Below are positions 26,655 through 36,014 of a DNA stretch of 63,193 nt, one piece after another (position 1 is the first letter of the stretch; each line of letters opens with the position of its first letter). The notes under the pieces are model-generated. The model was not told where the DNA came from and searched no databases. It saw nothing but the letters and a program-made list of their open reading frames with translations. Made by a program: the position numbers and the translations under genes. Source of the stretch: Marinovum sp. (GTDB taxonomy: Bacteria > Pseudomonadota > Alphaproteobacteria > Rhodobacterales > Rhodobacteraceae); NCBI GenBank assembly GCA_022447495.1, contig JAKVBH010000003.1:1-63193 (forward strand), written 5' to 3'.

Positions 26655-28298
26655 CTACGCATCCAATCCGTAGACCGATTTGGCGCGCTCTTCAGAAACG
26701 AACCCGTTCTTGATGTCCTGGGCAATGCTGTCAGGGTTGCGGTTCTTTGGATCGCCGAAGCCTGCGCCGCTTGATGTGACAACCCGAACGACGTCGTCGG
26801 TGGTCAACTCAAGACCTGAGACAAACGAATAGCGTTCTGTGCCCTCTGGCTTGATCACCTCGACATAGTTGCCGGATCCCTCTTTACCGCCTTCCAGCGA
26901 CCAGGGTTTGACCTTGGAACGAGTGTAGCCGGCGGTAACAAATCCGTTTTCGGTCCTGATGCGATATTCCAGAATAAGGCCACGACCGCCGGTGAATTCG
27001 CCTTCTCCACCTGGTTCCGTGTTGAGTGCCATCTGGTCAACATAGAGACCGTTGCGCGCCTCTGAGATTTCAGCGGGTGTATTGTAGGTCTCACCATGAA
27101 AACCGGAGAAAATGCATGGATTGCCATCCCGGCCGTCCCAGGCACCCCAGCCACCAATCTGTGGTTCAATAATCGTGTATTGCCTGCCCGTATCTGGGTG
27201 GATGCCTCCGATGAACGTCCCGCATATGGAACTAAAATGCCCGGCTGGCAGACGGTCCGGGATGTGTGGCGCAAGGCACCTCCAAATCAAATCGTAGACG
27301 CGCACTTCTGTTTCAAAGTAAAATCCGATGGCTGCCGGTTCTTTCGCATGAAAAACTGAACCCTCGCGTGTCAGAACCTGCAGTGGTCGGAAGGATCCGT
27401 CATTGGCCGGTGTGTCCGGGTCTGTGACGGATTTGAATACCATCTGAGCGCAGATCATCGTACCGTCGCGGCTGGTGTTGGTGCAGCCAGGATCCTGATC
27501 GGGATTGTCGCGCAGATCGACGATGAAATCCTCGTCGGTAATCGTGACCTTAACGTTATAGACTCGCCCGTCGTCCTGCTCTTCGCTCAGCTCAAACGTA
27601 CCTTTTGGCAGGTTGGCAAGTTCGGCGGATGCGGTTTTGTGGCCGAACTCCATGAAACTGTTCATCGCTTCGGTGAATGTCTCAACACCATATTTTTCGG
27701 CCAGATCCTCAAGACGCTTGGCACCCACACGGACCGACGCGATGGCCGCCCAGACATCACCCAAAAGGAAGTCGGGCATCCGGCTGTTGGTGGTGATGAT
27801 GTCCATCAATGCTTGATCTGTGACACCCTCACGGATGAGCTTAACGGCGGGCAGGCGGAGCCCCTCTTGGAAAATCTCGGTTGCCTCACCGGAGAGTGAC
27901 CCAGGTGCCATGCCGCCAACATCCGAGTTATGGGCGATGTTGGCTGTCCAGGCGATCAACTGCCCGCCTGAGAATACCGGCATTGCCAACACCAGATCGT
28001 TGAGGTGCGTCACCCCGCCATGCCAGGGATCGTTGGTGATGAACACATCGCCAGGCGCTATCTCGGCATGTTTGCCCAGAATAAACTGCACGGATTTGTC
28101 CAGAACACCGATAAAGGCAGGTATGCCAGCACCGGAAGAAGCGATGCGCCCCTCCGCATCGGTAATACCGGTTCCCATATCTAGAACCTCGTAAATAATC
28201 GAGGACATGGCCGTTTTGCGCATCGCTGCGAACATTTCATCTGCAGCGGATTGAAGTGAGTTCTGGATGATTTCCAGTGTGATTGGATCAGTCGCCAT
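26655..28298 (-). CDS. hyuB: hydantoinase B / oxoprolinase-type subunit
   Basis: A 547-residue HyuB-family subunit. With HyuA it forms ATP-dependent N-methylhydantoinase, 5-oxoprolinase or acetone carboxylase-like enzymes that open cyclic amides. Family signatures include ITLEIIQNSLQSAADEMF, RKTAMSSIIYEVLD, GDVFITNDPWHGGVTHLND, RMPDFLLGDVWA, and the glycine-rich GGEGEFTGGRGLILEYR and SSGAGFGDP segments. It starts three bases after the hyuA stop. The closest class appears to be N-methylhydantoinase/oxoprolinase, but the exact cyclic substrate is not readable. Confidence 0.92.
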   Translation of the reverse strand: MATDPITLEIIQNSLQSAADEMFAAMRKTAMSSIIYEVLDMGTGITDAEGRIASSGAGIPAFIGVLDKSVQFILGKHAEIAPGDVFITNDPWHGGVTHLNDLVLAMPVFSGGQLIAWTANIAHNSDVGGMAPGSLSGEATEIFQEGLRLPAVKLIREGVTDQALMDIITTNSRMPDFLLGDVWAAIASVRVGAKRLEDLAEKYGVETFTEAMNSFMEFGHKTASAELANLPKGTFELSEEQDDGRVYNVKVTITDEDFIVDLRDNPDQDPGCTNTSRDGTMICAQMVFKSVTDPDTPANDGSFRPLQVLTREGSVFHAKEPAAIGFYFETEVRVYDLIWRCLAPHIPDRLPAGHFSSICGTFIGGIHPDTGRQYTIIEPQIGGWGAWDGRDGNPCIFSGFHGETYNTPAEISEARNGLYVDQMALNTEPGGEGEFTGGRGLILEYRIRTENGFVTAGYTRSKVKPWSLEGGKEGSGNYVEVIKPEGTERYSFVSGLELTTDDVVRVVTSSGAGFGDPKNRNPDSIAQDIKNGFVSEERAKSVYGLDA

Positions 28299-28301
28299 CG
28301 T

Positions 28302-30377
28302 TTAGCCCTCCAGCACGATGTGAATGTTACGGAAGGCATCAACCCACACTTTGTTGCCGGGATGGATCACTATGGTGGTGCCGCTGTCTTCGACAATTGC
28401 GGGCCCATCAAACTTCATGCCCGGCAACAGCTTGTCGCCATTGTAGATATCTGCCTCATGCTTGCCTTCCAGCGCGTAATCGACAGTCCGCTTTGACTTA
28501 ATCGCAGGGGATGCATCGGTGTCACCGAGTGGCGCAGGCGTCATCTCGATTTTGCCGACCTCGGCGCGGGCGACAAGGTGGATGCCGACCATCTCCACCG
28601 GCGCATTGAGACGATACGTGTATTCCTTCTCATAGGCGGCGCGGAAATCCTCGGCGATCTTATCCAGGGCCGCGTCGGTTACTTCGCCATGCAGCAGCAC
28701 TTCGGTTGTGTGCTCTTGGTTCTGGTAACGGAATTTGCCATAGCGCAGGAAGGACACACGGGACGGATCAACACCGTCTGTCTTGAATGCCTCACGCGCT
28801 TGAGATTCTGCCTCGGCAAAGACGCCTTCGATGGTGACACCCGCCCCTTCGTGCAAATCCGCGAGCTGGGTTACAAAGAAGTCGCGACGCAGGTCTGACA
28901 TCATCATCCCCCAAGCCGAGAACACGCTCGCCGCAGCCGGCACGACCACCTGCTTGACCTGCAGCTCTTGGCCCAAAGCCACGGCATGCATCCCGCCCCC
29001 ACCGCCGAAGGCCAGAAGGGTAAAGTCGCGGGTATCGTGACCGCGATTGAGCGAGACCAGTTTCAGCGCATTGACCATATTGTTGTTGGCGATGCGGACG
29101 ATGCCACGTGCGGCTTCGTCGGTATCGACGCCTAATTTGTCGCCCACCTCTGTCAGTGCCATTTCTGTCGCGTCCATCTGCGCCTCAATTGCGCCGCCGC
29201 AGAAATAATTGCGGTTGATCCGTCCCAGCCAAAGGTTCGCGTCGGTGGTTGTGGCATTGTTGCCGCCCTTTCCATAGGCGGCAGGTCCAGGAAGAGCACC
29301 GGCCGATTGTGGCCCCACATGCAACTTGCCAAAATCGTCAACCCAGGCGATCGACCCACCGCCGTTGCCGATCTCGACTAGATCGACCACTGGCACCATG
29401 ATTGGATAACCCGCCGATTTGCGCGACCGCTCGATCCAATAGTCGGTCATGATCCGCACTTCGCCATCTTCGATCAGCGAACACTTGGCCGTGGTGCCAC
29501 CAATATCGAGGGCCAATATATTGGGATCGCCGATCAACTTGCCAAGTTCAGCGGCACCCCAAAAGCCAGAAGCCGGACCGCTTTCGACCATTGTGATTGG
29601 AACGGCAGAGGTGGCATTCAAGCTATCGACGCCGCAGTTTGACTGCATGATGAAGGGCGATTGGCGCAGACCACCGGATGTTAGCCCTTCGTCCAGTTTA
29701 CCCAGATACCGTGCCGCAACAGGTTGCACATAAGCCGACAAAACGGCTGTATTGGAGCGCTCATATTCGCGCCATTCCCGAGTGATCTGGTGGCTGGCAA
29801 CGACCGAGACATCTGGCCACAGTTTTTTCACTTCGGCCAGCAGCACCTCTTCATGGCTGGTATCGGCGTAAGAATGCAAAAGCGAGATTGCGATAGCCTC
29901 GACCCCTTCGGATTTGAACACGTCCAGGATCGTGGGCAGTTCGCTCAGATCAAGCGGTACACGTTCCTTGCCCTGATAGGTCATCCTTCCCGGCACCTCG
30001 GCCCGCAAATGACGCGGAACGAAGGGTTCTGGCTTTTCATAGTGCAGGTTGAAGAAATCCGGCCGATTGCCGCGCGCGATTTCAAGCGTGTCCCGGAAGC
30101 CTTCGGTTGTGATCAGTCCGACCTTTACACCCTTGCGCTCGGTTAAGGCGTTGATCACCACCGTCGTCCCATGGGCCATGAAGTCCACATCTTTGGTGGC
30201 GATGCCCTGATCTTCCATTTTGCTTAGGACGTTGAGGACCCCTTGTTCAAAATTCGGGGGCGTCGTATCGGATTTTGCCGTGATGACTCGCATGCCATCA
30301 TCGCTCGTTTCAAAAGCAACAAGATCAGTGAATGTACCACCAACATCTGTGGCGACGCGGCGAATGGAATTGGACAT
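28302..30377 (-). CDS. hyuA: hydantoinase A / oxoprolinase-type subunit
   Basis: A 691-residue HyuA-family ATP-binding subunit. The N-terminal Hydant_A_N domain begins RVATDVGGTFTDLVAF, the phosphate-binding loop of the ASKHA fold. The second domain has LALDIGGTTAKCSLIEDG and the conserved GNGGGSIAWVD and ALPGPAAYGKGG; later come LAFGGGGGMHAVAL and a C-terminal beta domain with GPAIVEDSGTTIVI. It works with HyuB in ATP-dependent ring opening. It follows the GAF-protein gene by 12 bases and precedes hyuB by 3. Confidence 0.93.
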   Translation of the reverse strand: MSNSIRRVATDVGGTFTDLVAFETSDDGMRVITAKSDTTPPNFEQGVLNVLSKMEDQGIATKDVDFMAHGTTVVINALTERKGVKVGLITTEGFRDTLEIARGNRPDFFNLHYEKPEPFVPRHLRAEVPGRMTYQGKERVPLDLSELPTILDVFKSEGVEAIAISLLHSYADTSHEEVLLAEVKKLWPDVSVVASHQITREWREYERSNTAVLSAYVQPVAARYLGKLDEGLTSGGLRQSPFIMQSNCGVDSLNATSAVPITMVESGPASGFWGAAELGKLIGDPNILALDIGGTTAKCSLIEDGEVRIMTDYWIERSRKSAGYPIMVPVVDLVEIGNGGGSIAWVDDFGKLHVGPQSAGALPGPAAYGKGGNNATTTDANLWLGRINRNYFCGGAIEAQMDATEMALTEVGDKLGVDTDEAARGIVRIANNNMVNALKLVSLNRGHDTRDFTLLAFGGGGGMHAVALGQELQVKQVVVPAAASVFSAWGMMMSDLRRDFFVTQLADLHEGAGVTIEGVFAEAESQAREAFKTDGVDPSRVSFLRYGKFRYQNQEHTTEVLLHGEVTDAALDKIAEDFRAAYEKEYTYRLNAPVEMVGIHLVARAEVGKIEMTPAPLGDTDASPAIKSKRTVDYALEGKHEADIYNGDKLLPGMKFDGPAIVEDSGTTIVIHPGNKVWVDAFRNIHIVLEG

Positions 30378-30389
30378 GTGTGCCTCCCT

Positions 30390-30860
30390 TCAGAGCGCTT
30401 TGGCGACGAGCAAGGCCAGTGCGCCGGATTGTATAAGTGAATTTGCGGCGACCACCCGATCTGGGGTGTAGTGGCCCGCTTCATGCAGACAGTTCAGGGT
30501 GCCAATCACTGATCCACCGACTTCGATCGGCAGGTTCAGACAGCTTTCGCAACCCAGAGACTGGATGAGTTCATAGTCGCCAAACACAGCGGCGATTTCT
30601 TCGATGGTATTCGCCACAAATGTCTGGCGTTTGTGCTGGACTTGTTCAGACCAGGCATCATGGCGCAACGGCTTTTCACCTGTGGCGGGATAGGCGTCGG
30701 GCATATTAGTATAGCTGCGCCGAGCTACGCCCTTGTCGTGGTCGATCTCCATTATGGTAAACAGCTTTGCGCCGATGGTGTCCTGAACAAGTGCGTCAAC
30801 AGCGGCATAGGTTGCCTGCGGTTGGTCTACGCTTGCCAATGCTGTGGTAAGGTCTGTCAT
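30390..30860 (-). CDS. GAF-domain protein
   Basis: A 156-residue protein made almost entirely of one GAF domain: an N-terminal helix, then IGAKLFTIMEID, a strand-rich core and SCLNLPIEVGGSVIGTLNCLHE near the C-terminus. GAF domains bind small molecules such as cyclic nucleotides, free methionine sulfoxide or aromatics. It has no output domain. Its start overlaps the OppF stop (ATGA) and hyuA follows 12 bases on, so it is an integral part of the transporter-hydantoinase operon. It may sense or modify the imported compound; its true role is unknown. Confidence 0.85.
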   Translation of the reverse strand: MTDLTTALASVDQPQATYAAVDALVQDTIGAKLFTIMEIDHDKGVARRSYTNMPDAYPATGEKPLRHDAWSEQVQHKRQTFVANTIEEIAAVFGDYELIQSLGCESCLNLPIEVGGSVIGTLNCLHEAGHYTPDRVVAANSLIQSGALALLVAKAL

Positions 30861-31654
30861 GTCTGTCCTGCCAGCTTGTCTCGAAGGGTTAATTCTTCGG
30901 CATCCACAACAGGGACCGTCCCGATAAGAGAGCGGGTGTAGGGTTGTTGTGGGTCTGTGAAGATTTGCGAAGTGTCGTCGATCTCAACCAGTTTGCCCGA
31001 TTGGAAAACAGCAACCCGATCCGCGATGTTGCGCACCACTGCGAGGTCATGTGTGATAAAAACATATGTCAGCCCAAGATCCGTGCGCAGGTTGTTGAGC
31101 AGGCGTAGGACACGTGCCTGCACAAGCACGTCAAGCGCCGATGTCGGTTCATCAAGAACCAAGAGCCTTGGGCTACATGCAAGGGCACGGGCGATACTGA
31201 CGCGTTGCCGCTGGCCTCCGGAAAGGGCCGAAGGCGCTCGTTTTCGCATTTCGGTCGGCAAGCCCACGGCCTCCAAAGCACGTTCGACCGAATTCCATCG
31301 CGCCGACTTGGGCCCGATGTTGTAGGTATCAAGGCCCAGCCGAACTGATGCACCGATGGATCGTTTCGGGTTTAGCGATGACAGTGGGTTTTGCTGCACC
31401 AGCTGTATGGCACGGCGTTGCCCGGGGGAGCGCCGTGCGCCCAGTGGCTTTCCGTCGAATGTAATCAGACCAGATGTTTGCGACAGTATCCCCATAATCA
31501 TGTTCGCCAAAGTCGTCTTGCCCGAACCGCTTTCGCCGACGATGGCCAAACACTCGCCTTCGCGCACGTCAAAGGAAACGCCGTCGATTGCTCGCACGGC
31601 CATCTGACCTGCACCAAATGTCTTTGTCAGGTTCTGGATGCTCAGAAGGCTCAT
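30857..31654 (-). CDS. peptide-type ABC transporter ATPase (OppF-like)
   Basis: A 265-residue ABC ATPase. Walker A GESGSGKTTL, Q-loop VQQNPLSSLNP, signature LSGGQRQRVSIARAL, Walker B LLVLDEPTSALD and the switch His in FITHDL are all present, so it should be active. The C-terminal Opp/Dpp extension (QPYTRSLIGTVP) marks it as a peptide-family ATPase. It is overlapped at both ends (ATGA) by OppD and the GAF gene. Confidence 0.93.
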   Translation of the reverse strand: MSLLSIQNLTKTFGAGQMAVRAIDGVSFDVREGECLAIVGESGSGKTTLANMIMGILSQTSGLITFDGKPLGARRSPGQRRAIQLVQQNPLSSLNPKRSIGASVRLGLDTYNIGPKSARWNSVERALEAVGLPTEMRKRAPSALSGGQRQRVSIARALACSPRLLVLDEPTSALDVLVQARVLRLLNNLRTDLGLTYVFITHDLAVVRNIADRVAVFQSGKLVEIDDTSQIFTDPQQPYTRSLIGTVPVVDAEELTLRDKLAGQT

Positions 31655-32520
31655 GCCACATCTCCGTGACTAATCTGAGGCGCAAGAAACGCCTCACTCA
31701 CCTCTGGCACTTCGGGCAGGCCCGCCCCGGTGATCCGCGGTACGGCAGACATCAAGGCGCGCGTATAGGCATGGCGGGGATCGGCAAAAATGGCCGCTGT
31801 TGGGCCGTCCTCAACGATATTCCCGCGGTAGATCACAAAAACACGGTCTGCAAACTCCCGCACCACGCCAAGGTTATGTGAAATGAACAGCACTGCTGTC
31901 CGATGGTCCGTCACCATGTTGCGCATCAGATCGAGCGTCTGTGCCTGCACCGACACGTCCAGTGCTGTGCCCGGTTCATCGGCGAGCAGCAATTTCGGTT
32001 GATTTGCGAGCGCCATGGCGATCATGACGCGCTGGTTCATGCCACCAGAGAGCTGAAAGGCATAGGAGGCCAACACCCTTTCGGGGTTCGGGATCGACAC
32101 CTCATCCAACATTTCGGTCGCTCGCAGCAGACAATCCGCTTTAGCCCGGTTTCCGTCTCGGCGGCGCAAGATTTCAATGAACTGTCGCCCGATCGTGAAT
32201 GTTGGGTTCAGCGACGAGGTTGGATCCTGAAAGATCATCGACATCTCGGTGCCGCGTAAGCGAGCGCGGTCACGCCGCACCATGCCCGATATGTCCTTGC
32301 CTTCAAAGACCACATCACCTGTGATGTGGGCGGTCTTGGTCTCTTGCAGTAACCCAAGGATGATCCGGGCCGTCACCGACTTCCCCGAGCCACTTTCCCC
32401 CACAAGCGCAACACGTTCGCCCGCCGCGATTGAGAGTGATATGCCATGCAACACATCGGTGGTCGCAAAAAGCTCTTTGAAGGAGAGAGTGAGGTCGCTT
32501 ATTTCAAGCAGCTTTGTCAT
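31651..32520 (-). CDS. peptide-type ABC transporter ATPase (OppD-like)
   Basis: A 289-residue ABC ATPase with Walker A GESGSGKSVT, Q-loop FQDPTSSLNP, signature LSGGMNQRVMIAMAL, Walker B LLLADEPGTALD and FISHNL. The usual EPT of Walker B reads EPG here, a mild variation outside the catalytic Glu. The ATG at 32520 overlaps the DppC stop; the frame extends upstream to 32616 only inside that gene. With OppF it drives the DppBC pair of this operon. Confidence 0.93.
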   Translation of the reverse strand: MTKLLEISDLTLSFKELFATTDVLHGISLSIAAGERVALVGESGSGKSVTARIILGLLQETKTAHITGDVVFEGKDISGMVRRDRARLRGTEMSMIFQDPTSSLNPTFTIGRQFIEILRRRDGNRAKADCLLRATEMLDEVSIPNPERVLASYAFQLSGGMNQRVMIAMALANQPKLLLADEPGTALDVSVQAQTLDLMRNMVTDHRTAVLFISHNLGVVREFADRVFVIYRGNIVEDGPTAAIFADPRHAYTRALMSAVPRITGAGLPEVPEVSEAFLAPQISHGDVA

Positions 32521-33350
32521 TGGTTGACCCCCAGCACTTCGCGCAGGCCATCGCCGAGCAGATTGAAACCGAACACAACAACTAGAATTGCCAGTCCCGG
32601 AAACACCGTTAGCCACCAGCTGTCGGGCAGATACCGCGCGCCTTCTGCAACCATGGATCCCAGATCCGGCGTGGGCGGTTGCACGCCCAAGCCCAGGAAG
32701 GACAGAGACGAGGCGATGATGATCACAAAGCCCATGTCCAGCGTCATCTTAGTGATTATGGCCGGTAGGCAATTCGGTAGGATCTCACGAAATGCGATAT
32801 GAACGGTCGAGGCACCAATGACCTCCGCGGCCAGCACATACCCCTCTTCCCGCTCGCTGCGGGCAATTGAATAGACCAATCGCGCATACCAGGGCCACCA
32901 CATGACCGTAACCGCAAGCATGGCGTTGGTAAGCGTCGGTTCCAGCACGCCCATCATAGCAATGGCCAGCACCAGTGGCGGGATGGAAAGGAAGACATCT
33001 ACGATGCGCATCAGAACGGATTCCGTCCAGCCGCCCATGTAGCCCGCCAAAAGGCCGATCATTGCCCCGATGGGCGGCGCGATGGCCAGCACGACCAAGC
33101 CCAAAAAGAGTGAAACCTGGTAGGCATAGAGCACACGGCTAAAAATGTCTCGGCCGACCAGGTCGGTTCCCATCCAGTTCCTCGGGCTCGGCTCCTGGTT
33201 GGCAAAGGCAAAATCCACCACGGCGCCGTTGTGCGTCGGGAAGGGCGCAATCCATGGTGCCAAAAGGGCGACCAAGACGACCAGTGCCACAAGACAAAGG
33301 CCCAGAAGCGAGAGCGGGTTGCCCGAAAGTATGCGAAAGGCACGGATCAT
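32517..33350 (-). CDS. peptide-type ABC transporter permease (DppC-like)
   Basis: A 277-residue permease: N-terminal helix (LSLLGLCLVALVVLVALLAPWIAPF), WMGTDLVGRDIFSRVLYAYQVSLFLG, then five helices with an EAA loop (AAEVIGASTVHIAFREILPNCLPAII). The ATG at 33350 overlaps the DppB stop (ATGA). It forms the membrane channel of the hydantoin-cluster transporter. Confidence 0.92.
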   Translation of the reverse strand: MIRAFRILSGNPLSLLGLCLVALVVLVALLAPWIAPFPTHNGAVVDFAFANQEPSPRNWMGTDLVGRDIFSRVLYAYQVSLFLGLVVLAIAPPIGAMIGLLAGYMGGWTESVLMRIVDVFLSIPPLVLAIAMMGVLEPTLTNAMLAVTVMWWPWYARLVYSIARSEREEGYVLAAEVIGASTVHIAFREILPNCLPAIITKMTLDMGFVIIIASSLSFLGLGVQPPTPDLGSMVAEGARYLPDSWWLTVFPGLAILVVVFGFNLLGDGLREVLGVNQ

Positions 33351-34378
33351 AAGCTGGCCCTCGTTGAATGGCGGATACGTGGATTGAGGAAGGCAATCAG
33401 CAGATCTACGATGATGTTCACGATCAGGAATGTCAGGGCGATGACCAGCACCGTGCCCATGATGGCATTCAAGTCCTTGCGCAGAATAACCGCGACGCCG
33501 TAGCGGCTGAGCCCTGGCCAAGCAAAGACCGCCTCGACCAGGAATGCATTTCCGAGCATCGCCGCAAAATCGAGACCGATAATGGTCAAAGACGGAATCA
33601 GGGACGGCTTGAAGGCGTACATGCGGGCGATGCGGGATGGGAAAAAACCGTAGGCCTGCGCCATTTCGATGTAAGGCCTGTCGTAGGTCTCAACCATATT
33701 GGCCCGGGTCAACCGCGCCGCCTGTCCGATACCGGATAATGCCAGTGCGCATGCCGGGAGAACCAGGTGACTTAGCGCATTGCCGAATGCCAGAAGGTTC
33801 CCAGAAAGGAGCGTGTCAATTGTCAGAAATCCCGTAACGCGCTCAATCTCGTAGATGTCCGATATCCGCCCCGCGATCGGGAAAAGCGGTAGGTAGAACG
33901 CAAAGAGAAGCATCAGGATCACGGCCCAGACAAAACTGGGCGCCGACACCGTGAGTAGTGTGAAGAGGCGCACCAGATTATCTTGCCAGCGTCCTTTGTG
34001 TCGTGCCGCCAATATGCCCAGCGGCAATCCGCAAGCCACCATGATAACGCCAGCGAAAAGCACCAGTTCAAGGGTCGCGGGTAGGAACTGGGCGATATCC
34101 AATGTGACCGGGCGGTTGGTATAGAGCGACATGCCCAGATCACCGCGGGCCACATCCGCCACGAAGTGTCCATATTGCACGACCAGTGAATCATCCAAAT
34201 GCATCTCTGCCCGTAGGTTCGCTACCTGCTCGGTTGTGGCGTTAGGCCCCAAGGCGATGCGTGCTGGATCGCCGGGGATCACGCGGGCGATGGAGAAGAT
34301 CAGCATGGATACCCCGATGAGAACGATCAAAGAGATACCCAGCCGCCTCATCAAAAGGCGGAGGACAGGAGATTGCAT
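33347..34378 (-). CDS. peptide-type ABC transporter permease (DppB-like)
   Basis: A 343-residue DppB-type permease. It begins MQSPVLRLLMRRLGISLIVLIGVSMLIF, carries the conserved RVIPGDPARIALGPNAT loop and an EAA loop around EMAQAYGFFPSRIARMYAFKPSL, and ends FLNPRIRHSTRASL. I prefer the ATG at 34378; the frame runs upstream to 34594 through the intergenic stem-loop and into the binding-protein gene. It pairs with DppC. Confidence 0.9.
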   Translation of the reverse strand: MQSPVLRLLMRRLGISLIVLIGVSMLIFSIARVIPGDPARIALGPNATTEQVANLRAEMHLDDSLVVQYGHFVADVARGDLGMSLYTNRPVTLDIAQFLPATLELVLFAGVIMVACGLPLGILAARHKGRWQDNLVRLFTLLTVSAPSFVWAVILMLLFAFYLPLFPIAGRISDIYEIERVTGFLTIDTLLSGNLLAFGNALSHLVLPACALALSGIGQAARLTRANMVETYDRPYIEMAQAYGFFPSRIARMYAFKPSLIPSLTIIGLDFAAMLGNAFLVEAVFAWPGLSRYGVAVILRKDLNAIMGTVLVIALTFLIVNIIVDLLIAFLNPRIRHSTRASL

Positions 34379-34400
34379 GTCTAGAACTCTCGTTGCAGGT

Positions 34401-34428
34401 ATCATGCCCCCAATAAAGGGGGCATGAT
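34401..34428 (-). terminator. perfect stem-loop after the binding-protein gene
   Basis: An 11-bp perfect stem (ATCATGCCCCC/GGGGGCATGAT) with a six-base loop sits 18 bases past the binding-protein stop and ahead of DppB. No T-run follows, so read-through is expected. It probably protects the binding-protein mRNA or sets subunit ratios. The same arrangement occurs in the other peptide-type operon at 15649-15676. Confidence 0.65.
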
Positions 34429-34445
34429 GTTTCGACAGGGAGAGG

Positions 34446-36014
34446 TTACTCTTCCACCATTTCCATGAGGCGGAAGGTAAATCCGAGCCCATCGAGCCCG
34501 AATGCTTTTTCTGGGTCGCTGAGTGCAGGCACTCGAACCCGGGTAGAAGCCGCAAAGACCGATTGGCGGTCAAAGCCATAGATGGTTGGGGCAATCTTCA
34601 TCAGTCGCGCGTTGAGGACTGCATAGGCTTCTTCGCGTTCGGTATCTGAAGCCGCGGTCCGACCAGCTTCCAGGAATGCATCAACCTGTGGGTCATTGAG
34701 ATATTCCGGAGATTGCCATGTTCCGGGCGTCGACGAATGATACATTCCATAAAGCAGAGTATCTGGATCGCCCGTCACGGCATTGACGAAAAGCTGACTG
34801 ATGTGTGGTGTGTTTTCTGGATTTGACACTTGCTCTGCAAACAAGGCCCAGGGAAGTTTGGTTATATGTGACTGGATGCCCAGTTGTGTGAAATTGGATT
34901 GCATAAGTAATGCAAACCGCTCTTCTAGCGGCACTTCAGCGATCCAACTGATCTCGATGTCGATGTCAGCTGGGTCATAGGCGCAGGCTTCCAAGTATGC
35001 CTTTGCTGCATCCAGGTCTTTCTCAATCACCATATCCGCTGGATTTGACCCGAACATTCCAACCGGGATCGCGCCAGTGGCCGGGCTGCCAGCGGACACC
35101 TCATCCGTGATGGAAATCATTTGTACTGCCGTCGCGTAGTCGAAAGCATTGGCGAGAGCGAGGCGACAATTCACATCGTCCAAGGGCGCCTGCGTTGTAT
35201 TCATCTTGAAGTAGAACGCGCCGGTGCCTGTTTCAGTGAGCAATTGCGCACCATCTCTGGCCATGGCCTTCATGACCTCAGGCGGCAGCCATTGACTTGA
35301 GATATCGTGCTCGTCTTGAGCGATCAACGCGCGGACGGTCGCCGCCTCAAGTCCATAGCGCAGGCGCACTTTGTCGGGAGCAACATCCGGCACACCGAGA
35401 AAATACGCATCGTGACGCGCCATCACAGTTTCTTCCTGTGGGTTATGCGAGGTGACGGTATAGGCACCTGTGCCTGCGCCATTCGCGCTCAGAAATGTTT
35501 CGCCCCATTCGTCGTCACCTTTATTCGCTTCGACCAGTGCCTGATCGACAATGGGCAAGCGCACCAATGAGGCAACAAACGGTGCGTACGGTTGTTCTAG
35601 AGTGAAGACGACCGTGTCTGTATCCGTTGCCTTTGCGGAGACGCCTGCAAACAGATAGGACAAACCAGCGCCGAGCGCTTGGGCGCGTTCGAGCGAATAG
35701 ACAACATCCTCAGCACGCAGTGGATTTCCTGACTGGAAATTTACATCGTCGCGCAAAGTGAATGTATAGGTCGCGCCGTCGACCTCCCAGCTTCTGGCAA
35801 GATGAGGCACATGGCTTGCGCCGCCCTGACGTGGCAATACCAGAGTGTCGTAGACGTTAAACATCAGGATCGAGTCGGCATAGTCGGATGCCTTGGCAGG
35901 GTCGAGTTCACCGACCGCAACTTCATCAAGCCTCAATACCGTTTCGGCGAAGGCTGGCGACGTCAGTGCAGTCGCGGCCGACAGCGCAGTAATAAATATT
36001 GGTTTGCGGATCAT
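34446..36014 (-). CDS. peptide-type ABC transporter solute-binding protein
   Basis: A 522-residue family 5 periplasmic binding protein. The signal peptide (MIRKPIFITALSAATALTSPAFA) is cleaved before ETVLRLDE. Typical landmarks are HLARSWEVDGATYTFTLRDDVNFQSGNPLRAEDVVYSLER split across the domain and NGAGTGAYTVTSH. Its start overlaps the XRE-cupin regulator stop (ATGA), so regulator and transporter share one transcript. The ligand is presumably the cyclic amide or modified peptide degraded by HyuAB and the peptidase. Confidence 0.9.
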   Translation of the reverse strand: MIRKPIFITALSAATALTSPAFAETVLRLDEVAVGELDPAKASDYADSILMFNVYDTLVLPRQGGASHVPHLARSWEVDGATYTFTLRDDVNFQSGNPLRAEDVVYSLERAQALGAGLSYLFAGVSAKATDTDTVVFTLEQPYAPFVASLVRLPIVDQALVEANKGDDEWGETFLSANGAGTGAYTVTSHNPQEETVMARHDAYFLGVPDVAPDKVRLRYGLEAATVRALIAQDEHDISSQWLPPEVMKAMARDGAQLLTETGTGAFYFKMNTTQAPLDDVNCRLALANAFDYATAVQMISITDEVSAGSPATGAIPVGMFGSNPADMVIEKDLDAAKAYLEACAYDPADIDIEISWIAEVPLEERFALLMQSNFTQLGIQSHITKLPWALFAEQVSNPENTPHISQLFVNAVTGDPDTLLYGMYHSSTPGTWQSPEYLNDPQVDAFLEAGRTAASDTEREEAYAVLNARLMKIAPTIYGFDRQSVFAASTRVRVPALSDPEKAFGLDGLGFTFRLMEMVEE

